From positions 462,743 through 526,742 of the forward strand of contig NZ_JAKEDS010000003.1 in assembly GCF_021462415.1 (NCBI RefSeq): a DNA stretch of 64,000 bases, read 5' to 3'. The position numbers were made by a program, and so were the translations under genes. The stretch is from Rhodohalobacter sp. 614A. GTDB lineage: Bacteria; Bacteroidota; Rhodothermia; Balneolales; Balneolaceae. Positions 27,215-36,870 of the stretch are shown one piece after another. Each line of letters opens with the position of its first letter. Position 1 is the first letter of the stretch. The notes under the pieces are model-generated. The model had not been told where the DNA came from. It saw only the letters and a list, made by a program, of their open reading frames with translations, and made no database searches.

Positions 27215-27886
27215 TTATACCTGTCCCCAGATATCCAAAAATCGGTTTACAGCAAAAATAAAATAACCGATTACGGAGGCTGAGAGACTTTCAAGCATCA
27301 GGAAAATCGCACTTCCGAGAACATAAGTGGATAAAACCTGTATCCAGCTCCGGATTCCTTCCATAAAAAGATATCTCTCATAAATTCTGAGAACAACAAT
27401 TCCCACCAGTATCAACGGTAAATATGTAGTGATTATAGAACTGAATAAAGTGGAAGGAATAATGAACCAAATGGGCACCAATATCAGCAATGACAAAATT
27501 GCCGTTCCTATGGCATAAGTACTTAAAATCAGGTTATAATAGAATCCATCAATATTATCCCGAAAGAAAAAGAGGCCGGATATTGATAACGCCGGAGTTA
27601 AAAGGAAAAACATTGAAAGAGGCAGTAAAATAGTTGAGACTTTCAAGTTGGCATATTGAATCCAATATGTAAGCTGCTGATACTGATCAATTTCTTTGCT
27701 TACCATATCTGCCAAAATCGGGGTTCTGTATCCAAGAACAAGAGAATAAAGAGCTACAATAATAATCACTCCTACCAGCCCATAAGCAAATGGATGCTGA
27801 AAATTGCTATTCTCCTCAAGGACAAAACTATCTACTACATGCTCGGGATTTGTCAGCATCTCTCTAAACGTATTTACAAACTCCAT
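27215..27886 (-). CDS. Multi-pass membrane protein, Yip1-like
   Basis: A 223-residue protein with about five hydrophobic helices starting at GLVGVIIIVALYSLVLGY near residue 37. It has the short cytosolic N-terminus and helix spacing of Yip1/YIPF-type domains, but no diagnostic motif, so the assignment is tentative. It stands alone, convergent with the exported protein and divergent from rpsU. Function unknown. Confidence 0.55.
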   Translation of the reverse strand: MEFVNTFREMLTNPEHVVDSFVLEENSNFQHPFAYGLVGVIIIVALYSLVLGYRTPILADMVSKEIDQYQQLTYWIQYANLKVSTILLPLSMFFLLTPALSISGLFFFRDNIDGFYYNLILSTYAIGTAILSLLILVPIWFIIPSTLFSSIITTYLPLILVGIVVLRIYERYLFMEGIRSWIQVLSTYVLGSAIFLMLESLSASVIGYFIFAVNRFLDIWGQV

Positions 27887-28092
27887 TCCAACAATAACAA
27901 GTTTTAGACTTTTCTGTTTTTTGATGTGCCAATGATAAAAGAATAATTGACAAATTTTATGTGAAAAATATCAGAGAAAGAATGCAAAATTATTTGTTTA
28001 CCCTGAAGATTTTTTACCAACGGAACTATCTTTTTCTGAAAAGTATTTTTATATTAGGTGTCTGTCAACTTTTTAAAAACCAAACTTAAGAT

Positions 28093-28287
28093 ATGATCGG
28101 AGTTAACGTAAAAGATAACGAAAGCATTGATCGCGCGATTAACCGCTTCAAGAAAATGGTTACTCGTTCACGAATTTTGAATGAATACAAAGAACGGCAA
28201 CAATATACCAAGCCGTCTGAAGAGCGAAGAGAAGCTCTGAAGAAAAGTGTTCGTGAAGAACGACGTCGTCAGAGAGATAACTACTAA
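28093..28287 (+). CDS. rpsU: 30S ribosomal protein S21
   Basis: A 64-residue basic protein with the S21 core NVKDNESIDRAINRFKKMV and a strongly basic tail (REERRRQRDNY). It binds the small subunit near the anti-Shine-Dalgarno end of 16S rRNA and assists initiation. It is a single-gene unit, convergent with radA, and preceded by an A/T-rich leader. Confidence 0.93.
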   Translation: MIGVNVKDNESIDRAINRFKKMVTRSRILNEYKERQQYTKPSEERREALKKSVREERRRQRDNY

Positions 28288-28295
28288 GAATTTCT

Positions 28296-29636
28296 CTACA
28301 TCAGTTCCGAGATCGTAGCCGCGGATTTTAATTCAGTTTTAGCCTGTACCGCGGTTCCGCTCTTTGGCATTACCACCTTCTGAATTCCCATTTTTCCCGC
28401 CTCTCTGATTCGCTGCTCCAGGTAAGACACATTCCTGATTTCTCCCCCCAGCCCGACCTCGCCGATAAATACTTTTTTCCTGTCTACAATTTCATTGTTC
28501 AGGCTTGATGCAAGCGCAGAAACTACAGCAAGATCAGCCGCAGGGTCCGTTATTTTCAAACCACCGGCAACATTCAGGTAAACGTCCTGATCGCCAAAAT
28601 AGAGTCCTGCTCTTTTTTCAAGCACTGCCAGCAAAAGTGACAAACGCCGCTGATCGAATCCGCTGGCCGTTCTCTGGGGCGTTCCATAATTGCTTGACGA
28701 AACCAATGCCTGAATTTCTACCAGGATAGGCCTTGTCCCCTCCATCACACAGGCGATTGAATTTCCACTCACTTCCAGATCTGAATCAGACAAGAACAGC
28801 TCTGAAGGATTGGTAACCTCCTCAAGTCCTCCCTCCTTCATCTCAAAAACACCCACTTCCTGCGCCGGGCCAAATCGATTTTTTACGCAACGCAAAAGAC
28901 GGTATAAATGATTTTTATCTCCTTCAAAGTGGAGAACGGTATCCACCATGTGTTCTAAAATTCTCGGCCCGGCGATATCTCCGTCTTTCGTTACGTGGCC
29001 GATCATCAGAGTTGTGATATTTTCTTTTTTAGCAATCTGTTGAAGCAGCGCCGAACACTCACGTATTTGCCGGATGCTTCCGGGAAGACTTGTCAGTTCA
29101 TCACTAAAAAGGGTTTGAATCGAATCAATCACTAACAAGTCTGGCTTCAGTTTGCGTGCCGTATGAATTACGGATTGCACATCTGTGTCGGAACTGATGT
29201 AAAGATTCTCCCCACTTAAACCAATACGCTGGGCCCTTTGCTTGATCTGCGCGCCGGACTCCTCTCCTGCGATATATAAGATCTTTAAATTTTCACTATT
29301 TTTGGCTGTCTGAAGCATTAATGTGCTTTTGCCAATTCCGGGGTCGCCACCAAGAAGAATAAAGGAGCCTTCAACAAATCCTCCTCCCAAAACTCTGTCG
29401 AATTCTTCAAGGTTCGCAGATATTCTCTCCTGGTGCTCCGTTCCAATCTCTGATAACCGAACTGCTTCAGAAGATGTTGACTCAGAAATCTCAACCTTAT
29501 GCTTTTTTGAGCTTTTCTTTTTCTCCCGCTTTTCGGTAAATGTATTCCACTCGCCGCATACCGGACAAACGCCTAACCATTTGGGCGAAACATGCTCGCA
29601 ATTACTGCACTCAAAACGAATTTTCTCTTTAGCCAT
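28296..29636 (-). CDS. radA: DNA repair protein RadA/Sms
   Basis: A 446-residue protein. It has an N-terminal C4 zinc finger (CSNCEHVSPKWLGVCPVC, residues 9-26) and a RecA-like ATPase with Walker A GGDPGIGKST near 85-94. The RadA-specific KNRFGP motif lies near 250. The C-terminal Lon-like domain includes VYLNVAGGLKITDPAADL. It acts in branch migration during recombination and repair. Full length, alone on the minus strand. Confidence 0.96.
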   Translation of the reverse strand: MAKEKIRFECSNCEHVSPKWLGVCPVCGEWNTFTEKREKKKSSKKHKVEISESTSSEAVRLSEIGTEHQERISANLEEFDRVLGGGFVEGSFILLGGDPGIGKSTLMLQTAKNSENLKILYIAGEESGAQIKQRAQRIGLSGENLYISSDTDVQSVIHTARKLKPDLLVIDSIQTLFSDELTSLPGSIRQIRECSALLQQIAKKENITTLMIGHVTKDGDIAGPRILEHMVDTVLHFEGDKNHLYRLLRCVKNRFGPAQEVGVFEMKEGGLEEVTNPSELFLSDSDLEVSGNSIACVMEGTRPILVEIQALVSSSNYGTPQRTASGFDQRRLSLLLAVLEKRAGLYFGDQDVYLNVAGGLKITDPAADLAVVSALASSLNNEIVDRKKVFIGEVGLGGEIRNVSYLEQRIREAGKMGIQKVVMPKSGTAVQAKTELKSAATISELM

Positions 29637-29687
29637 ATCTTAAAAATCCTGTCAGACTTTCCTGACATTAATAATCAATCAGAGCTT

Positions 29688-30707
29688 TTATATCTCGGTT
29701 GGTTTTGTCTCATCCGTTTCAGCCAGTTTTTGATTGACCGAATCATTCACATACCAAAGCATCGCAAAAATTCCGAGGCCAATACTTGAATAGTAGGTTA
29801 TAATCCGCCATGCAAATACGGCCAAACCGATGAACGCCTTTCGGTCAATCAATGGACCCAAAAAAATTGCAAAGAGTCCTTCTACTCCACCAGAACCGCC
29901 GGGAGTAGGAATAACAAGAAAAGCGAGATTCATGGCTAAACTTCGCAGAATTAACAGAATTTCATCTCCCGGCAGCAAACTCAGTACTACAATCACGGGG
30001 AGCGCAATCTTGCAAAGCCATGTCATGGTTGATAAATAAAAAGCTTTTAAAACGAATGTGAGTGGTTTTTTGCGAAGCAAACGGGAATAGCTCTCCAGAT
30101 TATCGGCCTCGGCATTCACTTTATCGGCATACTTTTTCAAAAATGGCAGCTTGAATATTTTTTCAATAACCTTTTTAATTACTGCCGGATTGATCAATAA
30201 TCCATAGGCGAGCAAAGCGCCATATAGCAAAAGGCCCGTGTAGATTAAAATCATGGTTACATTTCCAACCAGCCCGATTTCGGGAGGTAGAACCTGCAAA
30301 TACATACTCGAAATCAACAAAATCGGAACGGCCATCGCGTACCAAAACTGATCTAAAAGCACACTATAAAGCATAATTGCAGATGATTGGCCGAGTTTAA
30401 TCCCCTCTCGCGTCATCGCATAAGTGGCTACGGGAGCTCCCCCAATGGTTGAAGGAGTAACAGCGGAGGCGAAATCCCAGGTAAGGGCAATGCGAACTGC
30501 TGCCATCTTCCCAATTACCTTATCTGCCAGGTATCGAATTTTAGCGGCTGTAAAATAAACTTTTAATAATGTTACAACGATGGCTAACCCCAACCCTGGC
30601 AGCCGTTTGGGCTTCAAATGCTCAAGTACACCGGGTGTATACGTAAGATAAATAACGACCCCCATACTGATCACACTCAATGCGATAGATATCGCAAGGT
30701 ACTTCAT
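29688..30707 (-). CDS. Lysylphosphatidylglycerol-synthase-TM / UPF0104 family membrane protein
   Basis: A ~339-residue membrane protein with seven to eight hydrophobic helices and the family segment LAFLVIPTPGGSGGVEGLFA near residue 270. The preceding part has LTWDFASAVTPSTIGGAPVA. The family resembles the flippase part of MprF without the synthase domain, and lipid transport is inferred. The frame opens with TTG at 30761 directly after a stop; the first ATG (30707) leads straight into the first helix, so I prefer it, though 18 extra residues are possible. Confidence 0.8.
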   Translation of the reverse strand: MKYLAISIALSVISMGVVIYLTYTPGVLEHLKPKRLPGLGLAIVVTLLKVYFTAAKIRYLADKVIGKMAAVRIALTWDFASAVTPSTIGGAPVATYAMTREGIKLGQSSAIMLYSVLLDQFWYAMAVPILLISSMYLQVLPPEIGLVGNVTMILIYTGLLLYGALLAYGLLINPAVIKKVIEKIFKLPFLKKYADKVNAEADNLESYSRLLRKKPLTFVLKAFYLSTMTWLCKIALPVIVVLSLLPGDEILLILRSLAMNLAFLVIPTPGGSGGVEGLFAIFLGPLIDRKAFIGLAVFAWRIITYYSSIGLGIFAMLWYVNDSVNQKLAETDETKPTEI

Positions 30708-30814
30708 TGAGATCAGAGGTCGACTTTGAGCGCTGGAACTATGTTGAATCGGCTTTGACAATCACTTGAGTTATAAATTCAAACTCTGAAATATACAGAA
30801 AGGCAAGGTAGAGA

Positions 30815-30849
30815 ATAAAAAAAATGCCGGACTTTATCGGTCCGGCATT
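30815..30849 (-). terminator. Rho-independent terminator of fbaB
   Basis: On the minus strand a perfect nine-base stem (aatgccgga at 30823-30831, tccggcatt at 30841-30849) is followed by a run of T. It lies 12 bases after the fbaB stop. Confidence 0.85.
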
Positions 30850-30860
30850 CGTAAAGAGTT

Positions 30861-31937
30861 TTATGCAATGGTTATCTCGTCATTCAGGTATACGTCCTGA
30901 ATATAGTTGAGAAGTTTTACGCCTTCATCCATTGGTCGCTGGAATGCTTTACGGCCACTGATAAGCCCCATTCCACCGGCACGTTTGTTTACAACAGCTG
31001 TTTTCACAGCTTGTGCGAAGTCGTCTTTACCGGATGCACCACCTGAGTTGATCAGTCCTGCACGGCCCATGTAGCCATTAGCTACCTGGTATCGGGTCAG
31101 GTCAATCGGGTGATCTGTTGTCAATTCATCGTAGATTCTTTGATCGAGTTTACCGTATGAAGAATCACCGGAATTGAGAGCAAGATAACCGCCGTTGTTA
31201 GTAGGCAGTTTTTGCTTCACGATGTCAGCTTCAATGGTTACACCAAGATGGTTTGCCTGGCCGGTAAGGTCGGCAGATGCATGATAATCGATTCCGTCAA
31301 CTTTAAATGCAGAGTTTCGGGTGTAGCACCAAAGTACAGTAGCCATTCCCAACTCGTGAGCATATTCAAATGCCTGGGCAACTTCTACAATCTGTCGTGA
31401 TGATTCATCAGAACCAAAATAAATGGTTGCACCAACAGCTGCAGCACCCATATCGTAAGCTTTATCAATAGAACCAAACATGATCTGATCATATTTGTTT
31501 GGATATGTTAAAAGCTCATTGTGATTAATTTTTACAAGGAAAGGAATTTTGTGGGCATACTTTCTGGATACAGAACCCAGAACACCAAATGTTGAAGCAA
31601 CTGCGTTACATCCACCTTCGATTGCTAATTTAACAATGTTTTCCGGATCGAAGTAAGCCGGATTTTTGGCGAATGACGCACCAGCACTGTGTTCAATACC
31701 TTGATCTACAGGAAGGATTGATAAATAACCTGAACCTGCAAGTCTCCCGTGATTGATAATTCTCTGCAGATTTTGCAGTACACGATTACTTCTGTCTGAG
31801 TGGTACCAAACATCATCAACATAAGTTGGTGATGGAATATGAAGTTTTTCTTTTGGTATGGTTTTACATACATGACTTAGTAAGGAGTCAGCATCGTTCC
31901 CCAATAATTCTTCAATACTTGATTTTTCAAGTGTCAT
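30861..31937 (-). CDS. fbaB: Class I fructose-bisphosphate aldolase (DhnA/FbaB type)
   Basis: A 358-residue Schiff-base aldolase that splits fructose 1,6-bisphosphate. Landmarks are [19 protein letters not shown] near 78, [30 protein letters not shown] near 182, and [15 protein letters not shown] near the C-terminus, where the phosphate-binding Gly-Arg sits. The DhnA-type class is common in archaea and many bacteria. It is a single-gene unit with its own terminator and may serve gluconeogenesis. Confidence 0.94.
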   Translation of the reverse strand: MTLEKSSIEELLGNDADSLLSHVCKTIPKEKLHIPSPTYVDDVWYHSDRSNRVLQNLQRIINHGRLAGSGYLSILPVDQGIEHSAGASFAKNPAYFDPENIVKLAIEGGCNAVASTFGVLGSVSRKYAHKIPFLVKINHNELLTYPNKYDQIMFGSIDKAYDMGAAAVGATIYFGSDESSRQIVEVAQAFEYAHELGMATVLWCYTRNSAFKVDGIDYHASADLTGQANHLGVTIEADIVKQKLPTNNGGYLALNSGDSSYGKLDQRIYDELTTDHPIDLTRYQVANGYMGRAGLINSGGASGKDDFAQAVKTAVVNKRAGGMGLISGRKAFQRPMDEGVKLLNYIQDVYLNDEITIA

Positions 31938-32124
31938 TATGTTTTGCTCCTGTTGTATTGATTAAAATTTCGTTTAACAGTTATAATATACACGTTAATT
32001 CGACAATTGGCTATTCACGGAGTCTTTTATCCGTAAATGGAAGCGCTTTGATTTTTTTAAAAATAGCGGATTTAGCAGTCGACAGAAAAAACTCTTATTT
32101 TTTGTGCTTTAAGTAAAACACTTT

Positions 32125-33114
32125 ATGAAAATCGATCAAATAAATTTAGGTAATAAGCCACTTTTGTTGGCCCCAATGGAGGATGTAACCGACTCTCCTT
32201 TTCGCCAGATTTGCAGGAAGCGGGGAGCATCTATTGTATATACGGAATTTATCAGCTCCGAAGCTATTATAAGGGATTCTGATATTGCCATGCACAAAAT
32301 GCATTTCGAGGAATCCGAACGGCCATTTGGAGTCCAGATTTTTGGCGGACGTGAAGAAGCCATGGAGGGAGCCACAAAAGTAGCCATCTCTAATAATCCC
32401 GATTTAGTTGATATCAATTTTGGATGCCCGGTTTATAAGATTGTAAAAAAAGGTGCCGGTTCAGCTTGTCTTAAAGACTTGGACATGATGGAGCGAATGG
32501 CGGGAAAAGTTGTGGATGCCGCCGGAGATTTTCCTGTCACGGTAAAAACCCGCCTTGGCTGGGATGATCGTTCGATCCGAATCCGGGAAGTCGCCTTGAT
32601 GCTCCAAAAATTGGGTGTGAAGGCTCTCACCGTTCATGCCCGAACCCGGTGCCAGAAATATAAAGGCGATGCCCAATGGGAATATCTTAAGGAATTAAAA
32701 AATACTCCCGGGCTTGAAATTCCTATCATCGGCAACGGGGATGTTACTTCACCTCAACTCGCCAAAAAAATGTTTGATGAAACCGGTGTTGACGGGGTCA
32801 TGATCGGTCGCGGTGCTATTGGCAATCCGTGGATTTTCGAACAGACCCGCCACTACCTGGAAACGGGTGAACTCCTTCCCGATCCAACTGTTAAACAACG
32901 GCTTGCGATGTGCGCCGAGCATTTACGATTTTCTGTGGCTCATCACGGAGAGCAGTATGGCGTAATTATCATGAAAAAACATTATGGACAGTACCTGAAA
33001 GGAATCCGGAACAGCCGTCAGCTTCGCGGACAAATCATGCAGGAAAAAGAGATGCAGCCAATCCTGGAATTGTTGCTGAATTTTAAAGAAGAAGAACTAT
33101 ACGCCGTGGCATAG
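32125..33114 (+). CDS. dusB: tRNA-dihydrouridine synthase
   Basis: A 329-residue FMN enzyme that reduces uridines in the tRNA D-loop. It opens PLLLAPMEDVTDSPFR, and the catalytic Cys lies in NFGCPVYKIVKKGAGSACL near 93-111. The FMN phosphate-binding segment is DGVMIGRGAIGNPWIF. It is divergent from fbaB. Length is normal. Confidence 0.94.
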   Translation: MKIDQINLGNKPLLLAPMEDVTDSPFRQICRKRGASIVYTEFISSEAIIRDSDIAMHKMHFEESERPFGVQIFGGREEAMEGATKVAISNNPDLVDINFGCPVYKIVKKGAGSACLKDLDMMERMAGKVVDAAGDFPVTVKTRLGWDDRSIRIREVALMLQKLGVKALTVHARTRCQKYKGDAQWEYLKELKNTPGLEIPIIGNGDVTSPQLAKKMFDETGVDGVMIGRGAIGNPWIFEQTRHYLETGELLPDPTVKQRLAMCAEHLRFSVAHHGEQYGVIIMKKHYGQYLKGIRNSRQLRGQIMQEKEMQPILELLLNFKEEELYAVA

Positions 33115-33175
33115 CGAATCCTTTCCTGAAGTTGGTCGTAGACTGTTAATAAATCTCAACCAATTTGGATTTACT

Positions 33176-33397
33176 ATGTGGTATCGAATTGTTCGTCTTT
33201 TCAAATCAGGTGGCAACGCCTATCTTTTCTACTCTAATCCTTTCCGGTATTTTCTGGGTGCTCTGCTTCTTCTGTTGATTCCCTATGCCATCTATATTTT
33301 CTGGGGATCTATTTTCGTATTAATCCTTGCAGGTTTTGGAATTTACTTTTTATTCAAGCTGATCAGGTCTGCTTTTAAAAAAGCGCCAATTTCATAA
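33176..33397 (+). CDS. Small membrane protein, hypothetical
   Basis: A 73-residue protein with two hydrophobic helices (about residues 24-42 and 43-62) and a basic C-terminus (LIRSAFKKAP). The start is ATG at 33176, 61 bases after dusB on the same strand. No family is recognised; the clean membrane topology argues that it is real. Confidence 0.6.
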   Translation: MWYRIVRLFKSGGNAYLFYSNPFRYFLGALLLLLIPYAIYIFWGSIFVLILAGFGIYFLFKLIRSAFKKAPIS

Positions 33398-33414
33398 ACT
33401 GAACGGAACGTCTT

Positions 33415-34683
33415 TTAGATTTGATCCACTCCCATAAAGGGTTTCAATACCTCAGGAATAAGAACATCGCCCTCTTCTGTTTGATACGTTTCCAGAATGG
33501 AAGCCACAATTCTTGGCAGTGCCAAACCCGATCCGTTTAATGTGTGAAGCATTTCTGTTTTTCCCTTCTCATTCTTAAACCGGAGTTGCATTCGCCGTGC
33601 CTGGAAAGAACCAAAATTGGAGCATGAACTGACTTCTAACCACCGTTTTTGTCCGGGACTCCAAACCTCAAGATCGTACTTTTTGGTTTGAGTGAACCCC
33701 ATATCTCCGGTACACATCAACAGAGTTCTGTAGGGTAATTTCAGTTTTTTGAGGAGAGATTCGGCATACTCGCGTAAAGATTCCAGTTCGTCATCTGACG
33801 TATCAGGATGAACAATTTTTACCAACTCCACCTTATCGAATTGGTGCAGGCGGTTCAGCCCCCGAACATCCTTCCCGTAGCTTCCGGCTTCTCTTCTCCA
33901 ACAAGGCGTATACGCGGTGTAATAAACGGGAAGATCATCCTGAGAAAATATTTCGTCGCGATGAAAATTGGTGACCGGAACTTCTGCCGTGGGAATGGCA
34001 AAAAAACCATCCCGCGGAATAGTGTACATCATATCTTCTTTATCGGGAATTTGGCCGGTACCCCGGGCTGAATCTTCATTCACAAAATAAGGAGCCTGTA
34101 ATTCGGTATATCCATGTTCTGAGGCTTCATTCAGAAAGAAATTAATCAAAGCACGCTGAAGTCTGGCCATTGATCCTACATAAAAAGGAAATCCGGCTCC
34201 CGTTACTTTTGAACCCCGCTCAAAATCAATCCAGCCTTTTTTTTCAGCAATATCCCAATGAGGGAGTTTCCAGTCATCGCCGGACTGTTCACCCCATGTA
34301 AGAAAAACTTCGTTATCCTCTTCAGAATGGCCTACCGGCACAGAGGCATCCGGAACATTGGGTATTTGGTAAAGCAGGTCATCCCGTTCTTTTTGCAGCA
34401 CGGAAAGCCTTTCTTCAAGCTCTTTTATCTCTGCTTTATTATCACCGGTTTCTTTGATGAGTTTTTGGGCTTCTTCTTTTTTACCCTGTCCCATCAGCTC
34501 GCCAATTTTTTTGGCTTTTTGATTACTTTCTGCTCTCAGGTTATCAACCTCGGTAACCACACTTCGCCATTCTTCATCTTTCTGCAACACCCGATCAACA
34601 ATTGATGTATCCGGCTCTCCCTTGTTCTTCATTCCTGTCTTTACCAGATCAGTGTTTTCCCGGATAAATGTAACGTCAAGCAT
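33415..34683 (-). CDS. serS: Seryl-tRNA synthetase
   Basis: A 422-residue class II synthetase. The N-terminal coiled-coil arm spans roughly 30-100 (RVLQKDEEWRSVVTEVDNLR onward). Motif 2 is YTPCWRREAGSYGKD near 262-276, and motif 3 is ALPRIVASILETYQ near 390. It charges tRNA-Ser. It is convergent with the small membrane protein gene. Confidence 0.97.
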   Translation of the reverse strand: MLDVTFIRENTDLVKTGMKNKGEPDTSIVDRVLQKDEEWRSVVTEVDNLRAESNQKAKKIGELMGQGKKEEAQKLIKETGDNKAEIKELEERLSVLQKERDDLLYQIPNVPDASVPVGHSEEDNEVFLTWGEQSGDDWKLPHWDIAEKKGWIDFERGSKVTGAGFPFYVGSMARLQRALINFFLNEASEHGYTELQAPYFVNEDSARGTGQIPDKEDMMYTIPRDGFFAIPTAEVPVTNFHRDEIFSQDDLPVYYTAYTPCWRREAGSYGKDVRGLNRLHQFDKVELVKIVHPDTSDDELESLREYAESLLKKLKLPYRTLLMCTGDMGFTQTKKYDLEVWSPGQKRWLEVSSCSNFGSFQARRMQLRFKNEKGKTEMLHTLNGSGLALPRIVASILETYQTEEGDVLIPEVLKPFMGVDQI

Positions 34684-34809
34684 AAGTTAACTTTCACTTT
34701 TTTGATTCTTATTTTTACTAAAGATACAATGAGTAAATCCCTGTTTGAAATTTTTTAAAACGCTATCCCAATTTTTTTTAACTATTTATAAAAAACAGCT
34801 TAAATGAGA

Positions 34810-34840
34810 TTGTTATCCTAACAAATTAAGGCTAACTTTA
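34810..34840 (+). promoter_or_regulatory. Possible Bacteroidota-type promoter of the Lrp gene
   Basis: A TTG at 34810-34812 and TAACTTTA at 34833-34840 are 20 bases apart, close to the TTTG / TAnnTTTG pattern of this group. They lie 32 bases before the ATG. Pattern match only. Confidence 0.3.
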
Positions 34841-34854
34841 AAATCAATTAGAAT

Positions 34855-34870
34855 TATTAAGTGCTTAATA
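34855..34870. promoter_or_regulatory. Palindrome before lrp-like gene, possible autoregulatory operator
   Basis: The sequence tattaag-tg-cttaata is a perfect 7+7 inverted repeat ending one base before the ATG. AsnC/Lrp regulators commonly repress their own gene by binding such sites. Confidence 0.4.
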
Positions 34871-34871
34871 T

Positions 34872-35351
34872 ATGACACACCACTTAGACGAAACAGACAT
34901 AAAAATACTAAATCATCTGCAGGAAAACGGCAGAGCGCAACGAAATACTATCGCTGAAATCGTACATTTATCAGTGCCTTCAGTTTCAGAGAGAATGAGA
35001 AAACTTGAAGAAAAAGGGCTCATAGTAAACTACAACGCCATTCTTGATGCCAAGAAATTTCATTTCGATATAACGGCTTTTATTTTTGTTGAGGTAGACG
35101 GTTCTGAACGTTACTCCGAATTTGTAGATCATGTAACTCATCATCCGGAAGTAATGGAATGTCATTCCATCACCGGAGACGGTTCTCACATTCTCAAAGT
35201 TCGAACAAAAAATACCGAGTCTCTCGAGAAGTTTTTGTCGCTCATTCAAACCTGGGAAGGAGTAACACGCACGCGTTCCAATATTGTTCTGTCAACTTTC
35301 AAAGAGACCCGAAAACTACCGATAGAAGACGCTGAGGATATCAAAAAATAA
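34872..35351 (+). CDS. Lrp/AsnC-family transcriptional regulator
   Basis: A 159-residue regulator. The helix-turn-helix is at residues ~5-50 (LDETDIKILNHLQENGRAQR, then IVHLSVPSVSERMRKLEEKG). The C-terminal RAM domain includes VMECHSITGDGSHILKV near 95-112, the usual effector-binding segment. It likely senses an amino acid and acts as a multimer. A palindrome and a promoter-like pair lie just upstream. Confidence 0.92.
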   Translation: MTHHLDETDIKILNHLQENGRAQRNTIAEIVHLSVPSVSERMRKLEEKGLIVNYNAILDAKKFHFDITAFIFVEVDGSERYSEFVDHVTHHPEVMECHSITGDGSHILKVRTKNTESLEKFLSLIQTWEGVTRTRSNIVLSTFKETRKLPIEDAEDIKK

Positions 35352-35394
35352 TACGGCCATTTTACGATTTCAGACTTTATTCCTGCTTCTTTGG

Positions 35395-36870
35395 ATGATC
35401 ACAATTCCGTATTTGGCTTCTGCTGATACGGTTTTTCTTCAAAATGGTCCCACAAACAGAATTGCTTTAACAATAAGTGATTCGAATAGTGAATCAGTAT
35501 CTGCAGAAGATTTAAGAGTGGCGCGACAGATTGGAATTGACATGCTGGAAGTGTCTTTTCCTTCCCCATTTAATGAATCGGTTCTGGATGATTTCTACTT
35601 GTTGATTGATTCAGCCGAACCATTCCGAACTGTTTATGAATTAAATGAAAATCAGGAGTCTGTCATGAACTCAATTCTGATGGGCTATAACGCCGTACCC
35701 GGAGAGTTGCGTGACAACATTGCAGCAGTTAAACTTTTTGATTATCCGGCGGATTATAACGACGGTTTCCCATTGGCAGCTCAGAATATAACCTCACAGT
35801 TATCCAATTCCATTGGGGAGCCGTTCTTCTATCAATCTGCCTTTCTAAATCCTGAATTTACCAGTGGGGAGATCGATTTTATATCGGGCCGACTATTTTC
35901 CTCAATGGATCCGGATTCAGTAACCACTTCCCGGCAATCGGTTTTGTTGTTTGAACCTTCCGCCAATGTATCAGAATCTTTGCATCTGCTTGAATCGGTT
36001 TTAAACCAGAGCCGATCGCATCCGGAGAGTATTATCATCATTCCGGCAGATTGGTTTTTTTCACGAATAGAAGCTCAACCGGTTCTTTCAGAAATCGTAA
36101 CTCAATACCTCCGCGGCAATTCAGTTACATTTCCCATGCCTGCAGATGAACAGGAAACCCCGGCTATAAACTGGCCGATTATTTTTCTTCTTGTTATTTG
36201 GGCGAGTTTTATTTTTCACTACAAGTACCAACCAATGTACATGGCAACTCTCCCCAGGTACTTTCTTAACCACTCGTTTTTTGTACATGATATTCGAAGA
36301 AAACGGATTCGAAGTTCTACAACCGGAATGATCGTGCTGTTTCAACACATCCTTTTAACCGGTTTTTTCTTCCTTCTTTTGGGAGATGCGTTTATCAGTC
36401 AGACCGGACTGCATTCACTCTCAACACATTTTCCGGCGGTATTTTATCCGGGTTTTGAAAAGCTCTGTCTTTTTGTACTCGGCCTGTTGATCGCTTTCTT
36501 TTCCCATATCATCTCAATTGTTTGGCTTCATTTGATGAATAAAAACCTTCATCAGCTAAATCAAACCATTAACCTTTACAGCTGGCCGTTGCATGTAAAC
36601 CTGGTGCTCGTCACTTTTGTGGTTTATTTTGTACAATTAAGCGATGCACACGGTTGGTTGATTGTAGCCGCTGCAGCTTATTTCTTGGTGTGGTTTTCAA
36701 GTTTTACTATCGCCGCAATAGACAGTGCTAAATTCCTGGAAAAATACAGAGCGTTCTTCCTCTTTCTAACGGTTGGGATTCACACCCTTTTGAATGTGAT
36801 CGGCATCGCCCTTATTTTTTGGATCCCATATATTTATGAGCCCCTGGAAATGGCTTTCCTTTTGCCTTAA
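35395..36870 (+). CDS. Membrane protein with large exported N-terminal domain, unknown
   Basis: A 491-residue protein (from ATG 35395). Residues ~10-255 form a hydrophilic, presumably exported domain (NGPTNRIALTISDSN, later SIIIIPADWFFSRIEAQP). After that come about six hydrophobic helices from INWPIIFLLVIWASFIF at ~258. The first ATG lies inside what looks like a signal peptide: the in-frame codons before it read ILRFQTLFLLLW, so translation may start at ATT 35359. The family is not recognised. It follows the Lrp gene by 43 bases and its stop overlaps that of rpoN by four bases. Confidence 0.65.
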   Translation: MITIPYLASADTVFLQNGPTNRIALTISDSNSESVSAEDLRVARQIGIDMLEVSFPSPFNESVLDDFYLLIDSAEPFRTVYELNENQESVMNSILMGYNAVPGELRDNIAAVKLFDYPADYNDGFPLAAQNITSQLSNSIGEPFFYQSAFLNPEFTSGEIDFISGRLFSSMDPDSVTTSRQSVLLFEPSANVSESLHLLESVLNQSRSHPESIIIIPADWFFSRIEAQPVLSEIVTQYLRGNSVTFPMPADEQETPAINWPIIFLLVIWASFIFHYKYQPMYMATLPRYFLNHSFFVHDIRRKRIRSSTTGMIVLFQHILLTGFFFLLLGDAFISQTGLHSLSTHFPAVFYPGFEKLCLFVLGLLIAFFSHIISIVWLHLMNKNLHQLNQTINLYSWPLHVNLVLVTFVVYFVQLSDAHGWLIVAAAAYFLVWFSSFTIAAIDSAKFLEKYRAFFLFLTVGIHTLLNVIGIALIFWIPYIYEPLEMAFLLP

